DNA from: Spirochaetaceae bacterium
Lineage (GTDB): Bacteria > Spirochaetota > Spirochaetia > Treponematales > Breznakiellaceae
Reading direction: 5' to 3'
Assembly (NCBI GenBank): GCA_031283025.1
Contig: JAITCP010000089.1
Span: 1-18,800, forward strand
DNA: 18,800 bases
The number at the start of each line of letters is the position of its first letter. Positions within the stretch are counted from its first letter, which is position 1. Under the pieces are notes generated by a model. That model had not been told where the DNA came from. It searched no databases and saw only the letters and a program-made list of their open reading frames with translations. The position numbers and the translations under genes were made by a program. Of this stretch, positions 1-6,651 are shown piece after piece.

Positions 1-548
1 ATGCCTATCCACTGCCAGCAGGACACCAGGGAAACGCAAACAAGCGCCGTAGAACGGTCTCCAAGCCAGGGGCGGACAAAAAGACCCAACCCTAATTTTT
101 CCAGAAACGGCCCGCTCCAAACCGGATTAAGAAGGAGCTTCCACAGATACCCGGTAACCAAAACAGCCAGGGTAACGGGAATAAAGATCACCGTCTGGTA
201 GAAATTGCCGCCTTTCATGTTCTTTCCGGTTAAAAGATTTGCAAAGAAAATGCCCAAACAATTTTGTACCAGCATATGAATAATAAAGAAAATAACGGTA
301 TGCCCAAAAGCGCTTAAGTAGCGCTGGGAATACTGCGGCACCGTAAAAAGTTTTTTATAATTTTCAAAACCGGTAAACGTGCGGCCTATGCCCGCCGAAC
401 CGGTATAAAGGCTTAGGCGCAGGGAATCCAGCAAGGGCCAGGCCATAAACACAATGTAGATCAACAAAGCCGGCAGCAAATAGAGAATCCAGCTCGCGTT
501 ATCTTTCCACCGCTTTCCTGATAAAACGTCTGGTTTTCCAAAACTCAT
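1..548 (-). CDS. ABC sugar transporter permease, MalF/UgpA type (5' part, runs off the left edge)
   Basis: The minus strand is open from an ATG at 546-548 to the window edge, giving about 182 residues of an inner-membrane permease for a carbohydrate ABC importer. The N-terminus is short and polar, followed by a hydrophobic helix around residues 18-41 (contains LLPALLIYIVFMAWPLLDSL). The motif FTGFENYKKLF, typical of MalF-family permeases, comes next, then further hydrophobic helices containing VIFFIIHMLVQ and TVIFIPVTLAVLVTGYLW. The EAA loop that contacts the ATPase would lie beyond the edge. An AGGGGA Shine-Dalgarno sits 7-8 bases before the ATG. It lies 86 bases downstream of the binding-protein gene on the same strand, the usual order of such operons. 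The family call is firm; the substrate is not readable. Confidence 0.88.
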   Translation of the reverse strand, partial: MSFGKPDVLSGKRWKDNASWILYLLPALLIYIVFMAWPLLDSLRLSLYTGSAGIGRTFTGFENYKKLFTVPQYSQRYLSAFGHTVIFFIIHMLVQNCLGIFFANLLTGKNMKGGNFYQTVIFIPVTLAVLVTGYLWKLLLNPVWSGPFLEKLGLGLFVRPWLGDRSTALVCVSLVSCWQWIG

Positions 549-612
549 TGGCCTGTCCCCTTTGGAAAGCCCGGAAACCGCTGAATGGCGAACCCGCCCT
601 AGAATCAACGGT

Positions 613-630
613 TCCCGGACATTTTCGGGA
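613..630 (-). other. Small intercistronic hairpin after the binding-protein gene
   Basis: TCCCG (613-617) and CGGGA (626-630) form a 5-bp stem with an 8-base loop, starting 4 bases after the stop of the binding-protein gene on the minus-strand transcript. There is no T-tract after it, so it is not a terminator. Hairpins at this position in sugar ABC operons can stabilise the binding-protein message relative to the permease messages. That role is inference here and the stem is short. Confidence 0.3.
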
Positions 631-634
631 TTTT

Positions 635-1873
635 TTAGCGGAGGGCCGCCGCGGCAGTTTCCATGGCGTTTGCCGCCTGCTGGGGAGTTTGTTCCCCCTT
701 AATCACGCGGATTACCGCCTCATTCATTGGAGCATATAAATCCAAAAATTTGGGCCATACAAAACGGGCGTCTGTTTCCTTTCCGCTGTTCAAACCAAGG
801 AATTCATTGGCATGGGAGTCTGCAAGATTAATCGTGGCATTGATCATGGGGAAGAAGCCCAGGGGCAAAACCGATGATGCCAGGGTAGCTCCCGCAGGAG
901 AGGCTATCCACGCCAAAAATTCCTGGGCTTCCTTGGCATATTTGGAAGCCTTATTATAGGTAATTGCCATATCAGGATGGAAACAAATTGCCGTTGCCTT
1001 GCCCTGCGGAGCGGGCATGGCAAAAAGCCCCCAGTCAAAGGCCGCATCACCGTAAACACCGGCAGTCCAGGAACCGTCCATGAACATCACCGCCTGCTGG
1101 GTATTAAAAAGGGCCTGGGAATCGTTATAGGTTACCGATTCATACCCCTTGGGAAGATACTTTGCCACATCCTCCATCGCCTTAAACGCTCCGGTAAAGG
1201 CATCGTCGTTCAGCTTCTTTTCCCCGGTTTCATACTTGACCCGTTCAGCGGCGCCGCCCACATAGTTGGGAAGCAGTCCAAGGAAGAAACACTCCAGAAT
1301 GTCCCATTCATCGGCGACACCGTTTGCTAAAGGCGTATAACCTTTGGCCGCCAGGGTTCCGCAAAGGGCAAGAAAATCTTCCCAGCTTTGGGGAACAGAA
1401 AGCCCTTCTTTCCAGAAAATGGTCTTGTTGTAATACACCGCATGGGATACCGCCGCAAAAGGCACCGCAAAGACTTTTCCATTGGGCATTTGCCAGGGAG
1501 CCAGGCTGGAAGCGCTGAAATTCGCCGAAACTCCGGGAATATCGGTACAATCCCCGGTATAACCCGCGTTAAACAGTTCCTGCCCCGGCGCGTAGGAACG
1601 GGAATAGTACAAATCGGGCCCGGTTCCGCTGTCCAATTGAAGCCGCAGGGTTGCGTTGTAATCCGGCGGGTTGGTAGGCTGAAACTTGATTTCTACATTG
1701 GGCTTGATTTTTGAATACTCCGCCAGCAGGTTGTTTACCTGGGCAACATCATCCGCCCGCCATGAACCCATGGTCAGTACGGCCTTGCCCGCGGCGGCTT
1801 CCTGTTTTTTGCACGAAATTGACAGTACAAGCACAAGAACCATCAAAAACAATACGACAAAACGCTTTTTCAT
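635..1873 (-). CDS. ABC transporter sugar-binding lipoprotein (solute-binding protein family 1)
   Basis: This is a 412-residue extracellular solute-binding protein that would deliver a sugar to the permease encoded just downstream. The N-terminus MKKRFVVLFLMVLVLVLSISC is a lipoprotein signal with lipobox SISC and acylated Cys21, so the protein is membrane anchored. The body has family-1 features: VLTMGSWRADDVAQVNNLLAEY near the N-terminus, YYNKTIFWKEGL, a MFMDGSWTAG segment, and a helical C-terminus (KEAQEFLAWIASPAG). Length fits the family. The ATG has a strong GAGGAGG Shine-Dalgarno 6 bases upstream. A sigma-70-like promoter and two candidate operator elements precede it. The ligand cannot be assigned from sequence alone; a sugar or oligosaccharide is likely. 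Confidence 0.92.
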   Translation of the reverse strand: MKKRFVVLFLMVLVLVLSISCKKQEAAAGKAVLTMGSWRADDVAQVNNLLAEYSKIKPNVEIKFQPTNPPDYNATLRLQLDSGTGPDLYYSRSYAPGQELFNAGYTGDCTDIPGVSANFSASSLAPWQMPNGKVFAVPFAAVSHAVYYNKTIFWKEGLSVPQSWEDFLALCGTLAAKGYTPLANGVADEWDILECFFLGLLPNYVGGAAERVKYETGEKKLNDDAFTGAFKAMEDVAKYLPKGYESVTYNDSQALFNTQQAVMFMDGSWTAGVYGDAAFDWGLFAMPAPQGKATAICFHPDMAITYNKASKYAKEAQEFLAWIASPAGATLASSVLPLGFFPMINATINLADSHANEFLGLNSGKETDARFVWPKFLDLYAPMNEAVIRVIKGEQTPQQAANAMETAAAALR

Positions 1874-1904
1874 TGATTCCTCCTCATCCTTATGTACAAA
1901 TTAT

Positions 1905-1916
1905 TGTTAGCGTACA
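1905..1916. promoter_or_regulatory. Candidate operator TGTTAGCGTACA downstream of the promoter
   Basis: The 12-mer is an imperfect palindrome (8 of 12 positions symmetric). It lies just downstream of the predicted transcription start of the sugar operon, a typical repressor roadblock position. It resembles operators of LacI/GalR and AraR-type sugar regulators, but no regulator gene is in the window, so the assignment is inference. Confidence 0.35.
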
Positions 1917-1932
1917 TTTGGAAACTGCTTTA

Positions 1933-1961
1933 AGTGTAATTACACCATGGGCGAAAGTCAA
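1933..1961 (-). promoter_or_regulatory. Sigma-70-type promoter for the sugar ABC operon
   Basis: On the minus strand TTGACT (1956-1961, five of six matches to the -35 consensus) is followed after exactly 17 bases by TACACT (1933-1938, four of six to the -10). Transcription would start near 1926, leaving a leader of about 50 bases that contains the TGTTAGCGTACA element and the Shine-Dalgarno. This is the best promoter in the 213-base gap before the binding-protein gene. Confidence 0.6.
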
Positions 1962-1987
1962 TGAACACGTGAACACGTAAATGTTCA
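1962..1987. promoter_or_regulatory. Repeated TGAACACG plus inverted TGTTCA just upstream of the -35 box
   Basis: TGAACACG occurs twice in tandem (1962-1969, 1970-1977), followed by the inverted half TGTTCA (1982-1987). TGAACA and TGTTCA form an inverted pair with a 6-base spacer. The block abuts the -35 box of the sugar operon promoter, a position suited to an activator or a second repressor site. Confidence 0.35.
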
Positions 1988-1989
1988 GA

Positions 1990-2051
1990 CGCTTCCCCCC
2001 CATTACTCCGCCGAAACGGCAGCCGTGTGTTTCTGATTATTGGGGGAAGCG
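1990..2051. repeat. Long inverted repeat (10-bp arms) between two minus-strand genes
   Basis: CGCTTCCCCC (1990-1999) is exactly complementary to GGGGGAAGCG (2042-2051). The 42-base interval contains a smaller GC-rich palindromic part (CCGCCGAAACGGC). Neither strand has a T-tract after the stem, so a classical intrinsic terminator is not supported. It separates the membrane-protein gene from the sugar operon promoter and could be a transcript-end structure or a binding site. Confidence 0.4.
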
Positions 2052-2086
2052 TACAAAATATAAAGCTCTTGGAAAAGCCTCATTCT

Positions 2087-2725
2087 TCATAAAATATTAT
2101 ATCTATTAGCTCCCCGGCCTTCCACAAAAGACATAATCAGCGACACGGCCATAGGGACAAAGGAGACAACCATAAAGACGATGCCCAAAATACTGTTCTG
2201 AGCAAAAAACGCCCAGTAAGCGGTAGCTGCCGCCAGGGGAAGGGCAACCGCACCCAGTATTGCCGGAATTACAATCCAGCCCCAGTTATTTTGGATAAGC
2301 CTGATAAAAAAGCCTATTCCCGTTATTACGGCAGTCCACAAAACGGGAACTATCATAAACAGGAGAGGGTTACTTTGGGAACTCCAGCCCAAAGCCCGGA
2401 CTGCCGCCACCGGGATAATCCAAAGGAAGGCATAATGGGTAAAATTGCCCTGAGATGAGATAATGTGAAAGGCGGCAAAGATAAACCCAACAATAAAAGG
2501 CAGTGCCGCAGGAAGGGCTACCACGTCTATACAGGCGGAAACCCAGCGGGCAAGGCCAAAACCTTCCGGATGGACAAAGGAACCAAAGAAAAACCGGAAA
2601 AGGGCCACAATCGTCCCAATAATAAGGGCCCAGGTTCCCCCTTCCAGGCCGGAATCCTGATCCCCATTCAGGGAACGCCAAAACAGATAAAACAGGGGTA
2701 TCCACAGGAAGCAGAAAAATAACAT
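2087..2725 (-). CDS. Hypothetical multi-pass membrane protein
   Basis: I do not recognise this 212-residue protein. It is strongly hydrophobic, with about five or six likely membrane segments: residues 2-16, about 33-47, 68-90, 97-115 (weaker), 120-142 and 150-200 (one or two helices). A short polar C-terminus (EGRGANRYNIL) follows. No catalytic or transport motif is visible. The ATG at 2725 is the first possible start after an in-frame stop, but no good Shine-Dalgarno precedes it; an AAGGA lies about 25 bases upstream. The gene is divergent from infC and followed by a long inverted repeat. Hydrophobicity and length support a real gene, while the start and function are uncertain. Confidence 0.6.
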   Translation of the reverse strand: MLFFCFLWIPLFYLFWRSLNGDQDSGLEGGTWALIIGTIVALFRFFFGSFVHPEGFGLARWVSACIDVVALPAALPFIVGFIFAAFHIISSQGNFTHYAFLWIIPVAAVRALGWSSQSNPLLFMIVPVLWTAVITGIGFFIRLIQNNWGWIVIPAILGAVALPLAAATAYWAFFAQNSILGIVFMVVSFVPMAVSLIMSFVEGRGANRYNIL

Positions 2726-2770
2726 AATACGGTCATTTTACCGAATTTTTCCTTTCTGTTCTATAACCAC

Positions 2771-2800
2771 TTTACATTTTTCGCTCTTTTCTGCTATACT
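2771..2800 (+). promoter_or_regulatory. Sigma-70-type promoter for the infC-rpmI-rplT run
   Basis: TTTACA (2771-2776, five of six to the -35 consensus) and TATACT (2795-2800, five of six to the -10) are separated by 18 bases. Transcription would start near 2807, giving a leader of about 50 bases before the infC start. It is the only strong promoter seen before the plus-strand gene run. Confidence 0.65.
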
Positions 2801-2818
2801 GCTACCATTGTTTTCAAT

Positions 2819-2838
2819 ATTACCCATTGATTACCCAT
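2819..2838 (+). promoter_or_regulatory. Direct repeat ATTACCCAT in the infC leader
   Basis: The 9-mer ATTACCCAT occurs at 2819-2827 and again at 2830-2838, an 11-base period, between the predicted transcription start and the Shine-Dalgarno. Two half-sites one helical turn apart suggest a protein site on DNA, but chance or a simple duplication is also possible. Confidence 0.3.
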
Positions 2839-2857
2839 AAAACGGGAAGGAGGTCAG

Positions 2858-3469
2858 TTGGCGGATAAGGATTTACGGATTAACGAGCAAATCCGGGTGC
2901 GGGAGGTCAGGCTCATTCGGGAAGACGGAGAGCAAGGGATAATGCCCACTCAAGAGGCTCTTGAAATGGCAAGGGATCAAGGATTGGACCTTGTGGAAGT
3001 AGCGCCCCAGGCAAATCCGCCGGTGGTAAAAATTCTCAATTACGGCAAGTTTAAGTTTGAGAACGAAAAGAAAATCCGGGACTCGAAAAAAAAGCAGAAA
3101 CTGTTAAAATTAAAAGAAATCCGAATGCAGCCTAAAATTGACGATCATGACCTGGATTTCAAGTCCAAGCACGTTCGGGAATTTCTTGCGGATGGCAACA
3201 AAGTTAAGGTAACCATAAGGTTTCGGGGCCGGGAACTGGCTCATACCGAATTGGGGTTAGTTGTCTTAAAAGACGTTCTGGCCCGGATTGAAGGGGAATA
3301 TATAATGGACAAAGCCCCGGCAATGGAAGGAAGGTTCATGTCCATGGTGTTGAGCCCCAAGGCAAAAACAGGCAAGCAGCCGGCCAAACAGGCTGTAGAA
3401 AACACCGCCGGAGATGCCGGCGGCAATGTTGGCGGCGGGGAACAGGAACAACCAAAGCAAAGCACTTAG
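2858..3469 (+). CDS. infC: Translation initiation factor IF-3, TTG start
   Basis: IF-3 binds the 30S subunit, blocks premature 50S joining and checks the start codon-initiator tRNA pairing. The 203-residue product has the N-terminal domain (DLRINEQIRVREVRLI, then GLDLVEVAPQANPPVVKI), the linker (GKFKFENEKKIRDSKKKQK) and the C-terminal domain (KEIRMQPKIDDHDLDFKSKH, KVKVTIRFRGRE). A low-complexity tail from about residue 165 (KAKTGKQPAKQ, then GGNVGGGEQEQ) exceeds the usual length of about 175-180. The start is TTG, fixed by a near-perfect AAGGAGGT Shine-Dalgarno at 2847-2854 and an in-frame stop upstream. Rare starts in infC allow self-repression by IF-3 in other bacteria. rpmI and rplT follow, the classic arrangement. 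Confidence 0.97.
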   Translation: MADKDLRINEQIRVREVRLIREDGEQGIMPTQEALEMARDQGLDLVEVAPQANPPVVKILNYGKFKFENEKKIRDSKKKQKLLKLKEIRMQPKIDDHDLDFKSKHVREFLADGNKVKVTIRFRGRELAHTELGLVVLKDVLARIEGEYIMDKAPAMEGRFMSMVLSPKAKTGKQPAKQAVENTAGDAGGNVGGGEQEQPKQST

Positions 3470-3490
3470 GAAGAGAGGTAAAGACGTATC

Positions 3491-3697
3491 ATGGCAAAGA
3501 TTAAGATGAAAACAAAGAAAAGCGCCGCAAAACGCTTTTCATTTACAGGATCGGGCAAGGTGAAGTACAAAAAACAGAACCTGCGCCATATCCTTACAAA
3601 AAAGTCCGCCAAACGGAAGCGGAACCTGCGTCATGCGGGTATTCTTTCAGAAGACAATGTTCCGGTTATCCGGAAAAAACTATTGCCCTACGGTTAA
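3491..3697 (+). CDS. rpmI: 50S ribosomal protein L35
   Basis: A 68-residue, strongly basic protein of the large ribosomal subunit. It begins MAKIKMKTKKSAAKRFSFTG, the diagnostic L35 start, and continues with KQNLRHILTKKSAKRKRNLR. Length matches the family (about 64-68). It lies 21 bases after infC and 11 bases before rplT. A GAGAGG sits about 12 bases before the ATG, a somewhat long spacing. In other bacteria L20 represses this cluster by binding its mRNA; I could not identify an equivalent L20 site in the short leader here. Confidence 0.97.
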   Translation: MAKIKMKTKKSAAKRFSFTGSGKVKYKKQNLRHILTKKSAKRKRNLRHAGILSEDNVPVIRKKLLPYG

Positions 3698-3708
3698 GAG
3701 GAGTAACT

Positions 3709-4068
3709 ATGTCGCGTGCTGTAGACGGTTCAAAACGGAAGAACCACAGAAAGAAAATACTAAAACTGGCAAAAGGCTACTGGGGCCGGCGTCATTCGAA
3801 CTATAAAACCGCCAAAGATGCGGTTACCAAGGGGCTTTTTTATGCGTACCGTGACAGAAAAGACCGCAAGGGGGATTTCCGCCGCTTGTGGATCATCCGG
3901 ATCAACGCTGCCTGCCGTGCGGAAGGGTTAAGCTATTCCCGCTTTATTCAGGGACTCGTCAAGGCGGGAATCACCATCAACCGGAAGGCTTTGGCCTATC
4001 TTGCATCTGAAGATGTAAACGCATTTAAGGTGATTGCCACCAAGGCAAAAGCCGCTCTGGAGGCTTAG
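3709..4068 (+). CDS. rplT: 50S ribosomal protein L20
   Basis: A 119-residue, basic, early-assembly protein of the 50S subunit that binds 23S rRNA. Family marks are the N-terminal basic arm ending HRKKILKLAKGYWGRRHSNY, then AYRDRKDRKGDFRRLWIIRINAACR and GLSYSRFIQGLVKAGI. Length is typical. An ideal GAGGAG Shine-Dalgarno stands five bases from the ATG. The last codons contain the TGGAGG that probably serves the next gene, whose ATG is only 6 bases after the L20 stop, so the ribosomal cluster and the division-related genes are likely co-transcribed. Confidence 0.98.
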   Translation: MSRAVDGSKRKNHRKKILKLAKGYWGRRHSNYKTAKDAVTKGLFYAYRDRKDRKGDFRRLWIIRINAACRAEGLSYSRFIQGLVKAGITINRKALAYLASEDVNAFKVIATKAKAALEA

Positions 4069-4074
4069 CAAAAC

Positions 4075-4632
4075 ATGGTAACCCTTGAGCAAATAAAGCT
4101 GCTTGACTCAAAAATCACACGGGCGCTTGGATTTGTCAGCCGGTTAACGGAAGAAAACGCCCGCTTAAAGAAACAGATCGTAGAGTTAACGGAGACAGCG
4201 GCAAAATTGCAAGAGGAAAATAGCAGAGTGGAGGAAGAATTCGCTTCCGCTCTGGAAAAACTCAACAAGTTTGAGGAAGCAATAGAACAGAGCCTTAGTT
4301 CCGTTAAATCCGGTACCAATCCGGCCCAAAACACAGCCTTCCAACGGGAAAGCGTGCTGCCGGTTTCAGTGTCCCCGGCCCCGCCGGTTCCCCCACCGGA
4401 AGTGAAACTTTCAGCCATGGAAGCTTTGCATCCGGCGCCGGAAGCAAAACTTCCGGCAGCGTCTTTGGCCTACATGGTTGACGAAGATGACATTCCGGAT
4501 ATTGTAGAGGATGAAGAAGATACAGATGTTGTAGAAGAACCGGAAGAAGACATGGAAGACACAATAGAAGAAGACATGGAGGAAGAATCCGAAACCGACG
4601 ATTCAGATGAGGCAGAACTGGATATTTTTTAA
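4075..4632 (+). CDS. Coiled-coil protein with acidic tail, possible ZapB-like divisome protein
   Basis: A 185-residue protein. Residues 1 to about 80 show heptad spacing of a coiled coil (for example LTEENARLKKQIVELTETA and EENSRVEEEFASALEKL). A Pro-rich linker (SPAPPVPPPEVKL) and a very acidic C-terminus (VEEPEEDMEDTIEEDMEEE, ending DEAELDIF) follow. No signal peptide is present, so it is cytoplasmic. The gene directly precedes a ZapA-like gene with one base between stop and ATG, which suggests translational coupling. ZapA and ZapB are partners at the FtsZ ring in other bacteria, so a ZapB-like role is reasonable, but this protein is about twice the size of classical ZapB (about 80 residues) and coiled coils match many families. 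The ZapB label is inference. Confidence 0.8.
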   Translation: MVTLEQIKLLDSKITRALGFVSRLTEENARLKKQIVELTETAAKLQEENSRVEEEFASALEKLNKFEEAIEQSLSSVKSGTNPAQNTAFQRESVLPVSVSPAPPVPPPEVKLSAMEALHPAPEAKLPAASLAYMVDEDDIPDIVEDEEDTDVVEEPEEDMEDTIEEDMEEESETDDSDEAELDIF

Positions 4633-4633
4633 C

Positions 4634-4942
4634 ATGGAAACAAGTGTTCTTCATTTTAACGATGTTCTGGGAAGTACTTTTTCTATTACCGCCAATAAAA
4701 ACGGCGCCTATCTGGAAGACCTTTTAGTCCGTTACCGTGCCGTTCTTGAAAACACAAGGAAGGTTACCGGAGTAAGCGCCAGTGAGCCCCTTAAACTGGC
4801 AATTCTTTCCGGCTTTTTGCTCTGTGATGAAATTGAAGAAATGAAAAACCAAAAAAGTAATGAAGACAAAGAAAGCCTTGAAACGGAACGGCGAATCTTG
4901 GACATAATCACCCGGATCGATGAAATCATTCCCCATGAATGA
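4634..4942 (+). CDS. zapA: Cell division protein ZapA-like
   Basis: A 102-residue small cytoplasmic protein resembling ZapA, which bundles FtsZ filaments at midcell. The N-terminal part (HFNDVLGSTFSITANKNGAY, then LEDLLVRYRAVLENTRKV) fits the ZapA head domain. The central helix with LKLAILSGFLLCDEIEEMKN matches the typical 'ALNIADEL' region, and a C-terminal coiled coil follows. The ATG at 4634 is one base after the stop of the upstream coiled-coil gene. An in-frame ATG at 4607 would overlap that gene and add nine unlikely residues, so I chose 4634. No clear Shine-Dalgarno is present, consistent with coupling. The family match is moderate because ZapA sequences are short and divergent. Confidence 0.8.
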   Translation: METSVLHFNDVLGSTFSITANKNGAYLEDLLVRYRAVLENTRKVTGVSASEPLKLAILSGFLLCDEIEEMKNQKSNEDKESLETERRILDIITRIDEIIPHE

Positions 4943-4962
4943 TAGATCATGAATGAAATGCC

Positions 4963-6162
4963 ATGAATGACCTATATAAACTGGACAATACGGTAAAACA
5001 CTATGCCTGGGGTTCCCCGGAATGGATACCCCGCCTTACCGGACAGAAAAACCCCGGAGGAAAGCCCTGGGCGGAACTGTGGATGGGGATTCATCCGGAC
5101 GGCCCTTCCAAAATCACGGCGGATGGCAAAACACTCCCCCTCTCGGAACTGGCGGAGCTTCCCTTTTTGTTAAAATTTCTGGCGGCGGAAAGCCCGCTTT
5201 CCATTCAGGCCCACCCCAATCTCCGCCAGGCCAAAGAAGGCTTTGAGAAAGAAAGCCGGGCGGGCATTGCCCTTGACTCCCCGGAACGGAATTACAAAGA
5301 CCCCAATCACAAGCCGGAAATAATCTGCGCCCTTAGCTCCTTTACCGCCATGGCGGGTTTCAGGGACGCGGCGGAAACAGAACGGCTGCTTTCCATGGTG
5401 AGCGGCGCCGAAGGGCTGCGAAAAGCCCTGCACGGCGGATACCGGCCTTTTCTTACCGCCCTGTTCGGCCTTGGGAACAACGAAAAGGAGTCCCTGACCG
5501 GCGCGGTACTTCAGGCAGCCGCAAACGGCAGCCCGGCGGCGCCTCTATCCCTTTGCGGCGAATTGGCGCGGAGATACCCCGGCGATCCGGGCATACTCGC
5601 TCCCCTTTACCTTAACGTCATTGAACTGCAGCCCTATGAGGCGATCTTTATTCCCGCCGGCGTACTCCATGCGTATATCCACGGCTTTGCCCTGGAATGT
5701 ATGGCCAATTCAGACAATGTACTGCGGGGGGGGCTTACCCCCAAACATATAGATTTGGAAGAACTTTTTTCTATTGTAAGTTTTGAGCCCTTTAAGCCGG
5801 AGGTCCTCAAGCCCGCCGCCTTATCCCCCGGCTGCTATGGCTATAAAATCCCGTGCGGTGAATTTGCCCTCTTCCTTATTAAAGGCACGGCATCGCAGGG
5901 CGGGCCTCCGGCAGAACTGGAAGCCGCAGGGGATGCGATCATTGCCGTTATTGACGGGGCAGCGGAATGTTCTGTTATAAAAGCAGAATGTTCTGATGAT
6001 ATGGAGGAATGTTCCGTTGTTAAAGGGGACGGCGGTAAAACCGGACAAAAAACCGCTTTGCTTGGCCGGGGGGAATCCGCCTTTGCCGGGCGGCGGAAAC
6101 AGGGGGAGCGTCTTTCCTTTGCCGGGAACTTTACCCTTTTTGCGGCAGCAACGCCGGAGTGA
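4963..6162 (+). CDS. manA: Mannose-6-phosphate isomerase, type I
   Basis: Zinc enzyme interconverting mannose 6-phosphate and fructose 6-phosphate in the cytoplasm, linking mannose uptake or GDP-mannose synthesis to glycolysis. The start KLDNTVKHYAWGS is typical. Predicted metal ligands are Gln82 and His84 (SIQAHPN), Glu119 (PNHKPEI) and His236 (PAGVLHAY); catalytic Arg255 is in SDNVLRGGLTPKH. The 399-residue length is near that of long type I enzymes. Residues about 335-355 hold an odd Cys-containing triplicated heptapeptide (ECSVIKA, ECSDDME, ECSVVKG) encoded by a 21-bp tandem repeat, outside the active site. The gene follows zapA by 20 bases and abuts the next gene without a gap. The Shine-Dalgarno is weak; ATGs cluster just upstream of the start. 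Confidence 0.95.
   Translation: MNDLYKLDNTVKHYAWGSPEWIPRLTGQKNPGGKPWAELWMGIHPDGPSKITADGKTLPLSELAELPFLLKFLAAESPLSIQAHPNLRQAKEGFEKESRAGIALDSPERNYKDPNHKPEIICALSSFTAMAGFRDAAETERLLSMVSGAEGLRKALHGGYRPFLTALFGLGNNEKESLTGAVLQAAANGSPAAPLSLCGELARRYPGDPGILAPLYLNVIELQPYEAIFIPAGVLHAYIHGFALECMANSDNVLRGGLTPKHIDLEELFSIVSFEPFKPEVLKPAALSPGCYGYKIPCGEFALFLIKGTASQGGPPAELEAAGDAIIAVIDGAAECSVIKAECSDDMEECSVVKGDGGKTGQKTALLGRGESAFAGRRKQGERLSFAGNFTLFAAATPE
5965..6027 (+). repeat. Three tandem 21-bp units inside manA
   Basis: Units start at 5965, 5986 and 6007, each beginning GAATGTTC and encoding seven residues (ECSVIKA, ECSDDME, ECSVVKG). Units 1 and 3 are most alike. The 21-bp period keeps the reading frame, so copy number can change without inactivating ManA. 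The segment lies in the C-terminal half, beyond all recognised active-site residues. Confidence 0.8.
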
Positions 6163-6651
6163 ATGAGGGGGGGGATGATGAAAATCCTTGTGGATGCCGA
6201 TTCATGCCCTGCCGCCGCACGGGAACTGGTTCTAAGGGCAGCGGTACGCACGGGCACTCAGGCGATCTTTGCTGCAAACCGTATCATACCGGGCATTACG
6301 GGGGAATACGCGCAAATGCTGTTATGCCCCGCAGAAGAAGGCGCCGCCGACGACCGCCTTGCGGGCATGGCGCAACACGGCGATTTGGCCGTTACCAGGG
6401 ACATACCCCTGGCTTCCCGGCTCCTGGAAAGAGGGGCGGCAGTACTGGATGATCGGGGCTGCATCTATACGGCGGAAAACATCCGGGAAAAACTTTCCTT
6501 AAGGAATTTTACCGTAAGCCTTGCAGAAAACGGCTTCGCTTTTGAACGGAGCGCCGCATACGGCAAACGGGAATTAAAAGCCTTTGCCGGTTCATTTGAC
6601 AAACTCCTTGGAAAATTGAAACGTCAGACAGCAGATCCATCCTCCGGATAA
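6163..6651 (+). CDS. UPF0178 (YaiI/YqxD, DUF188) family protein
   Basis: A 162-residue cytoplasmic protein of the UPF0178 family, which I believe is related to PIN-like nuclease folds; its biochemical role is not established. Family marks are ILVDADSCP near the N-terminus, AANRIIPG, a DLAVTRDIPLASRLLERGA block and VLDDRGCIYT. Acidic residues in VDADSCP and TRDIPL would form the conserved pocket. The ATG at 6163 directly follows the manA stop and has GGAG a few bases upstream. In-frame ATGs at 6175 and 6178 follow a run of eight G, so the true start could be MKILVDAD at 6178. The 3' end overlaps the convergent HD-GYP gene by 28 bases with no terminator between them. Confidence 0.9.
   Translation: MRGGMMKILVDADSCPAAARELVLRAAVRTGTQAIFAANRIIPGITGEYAQMLLCPAEEGAADDRLAGMAQHGDLAVTRDIPLASRLLERGAAVLDDRGCIYTAENIREKLSLRNFTVSLAENGFAFERSAAYGKRELKAFAGSFDKLLGKLKRQTADPSSG

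Noticed and set aside
2726..2736. A short upstream ORF overlapping the 2087-2725 membrane gene in another frame
   Set aside because: It has 22 codons, a badly spaced Shine-Dalgarno and no conservation evidence; chance is likely.
2807..2857. An L20-responsive leader before infC
   Set aside because: The predicted leader is only about 50 bases, and I could not draw a 23S-like L20 binding structure in it.
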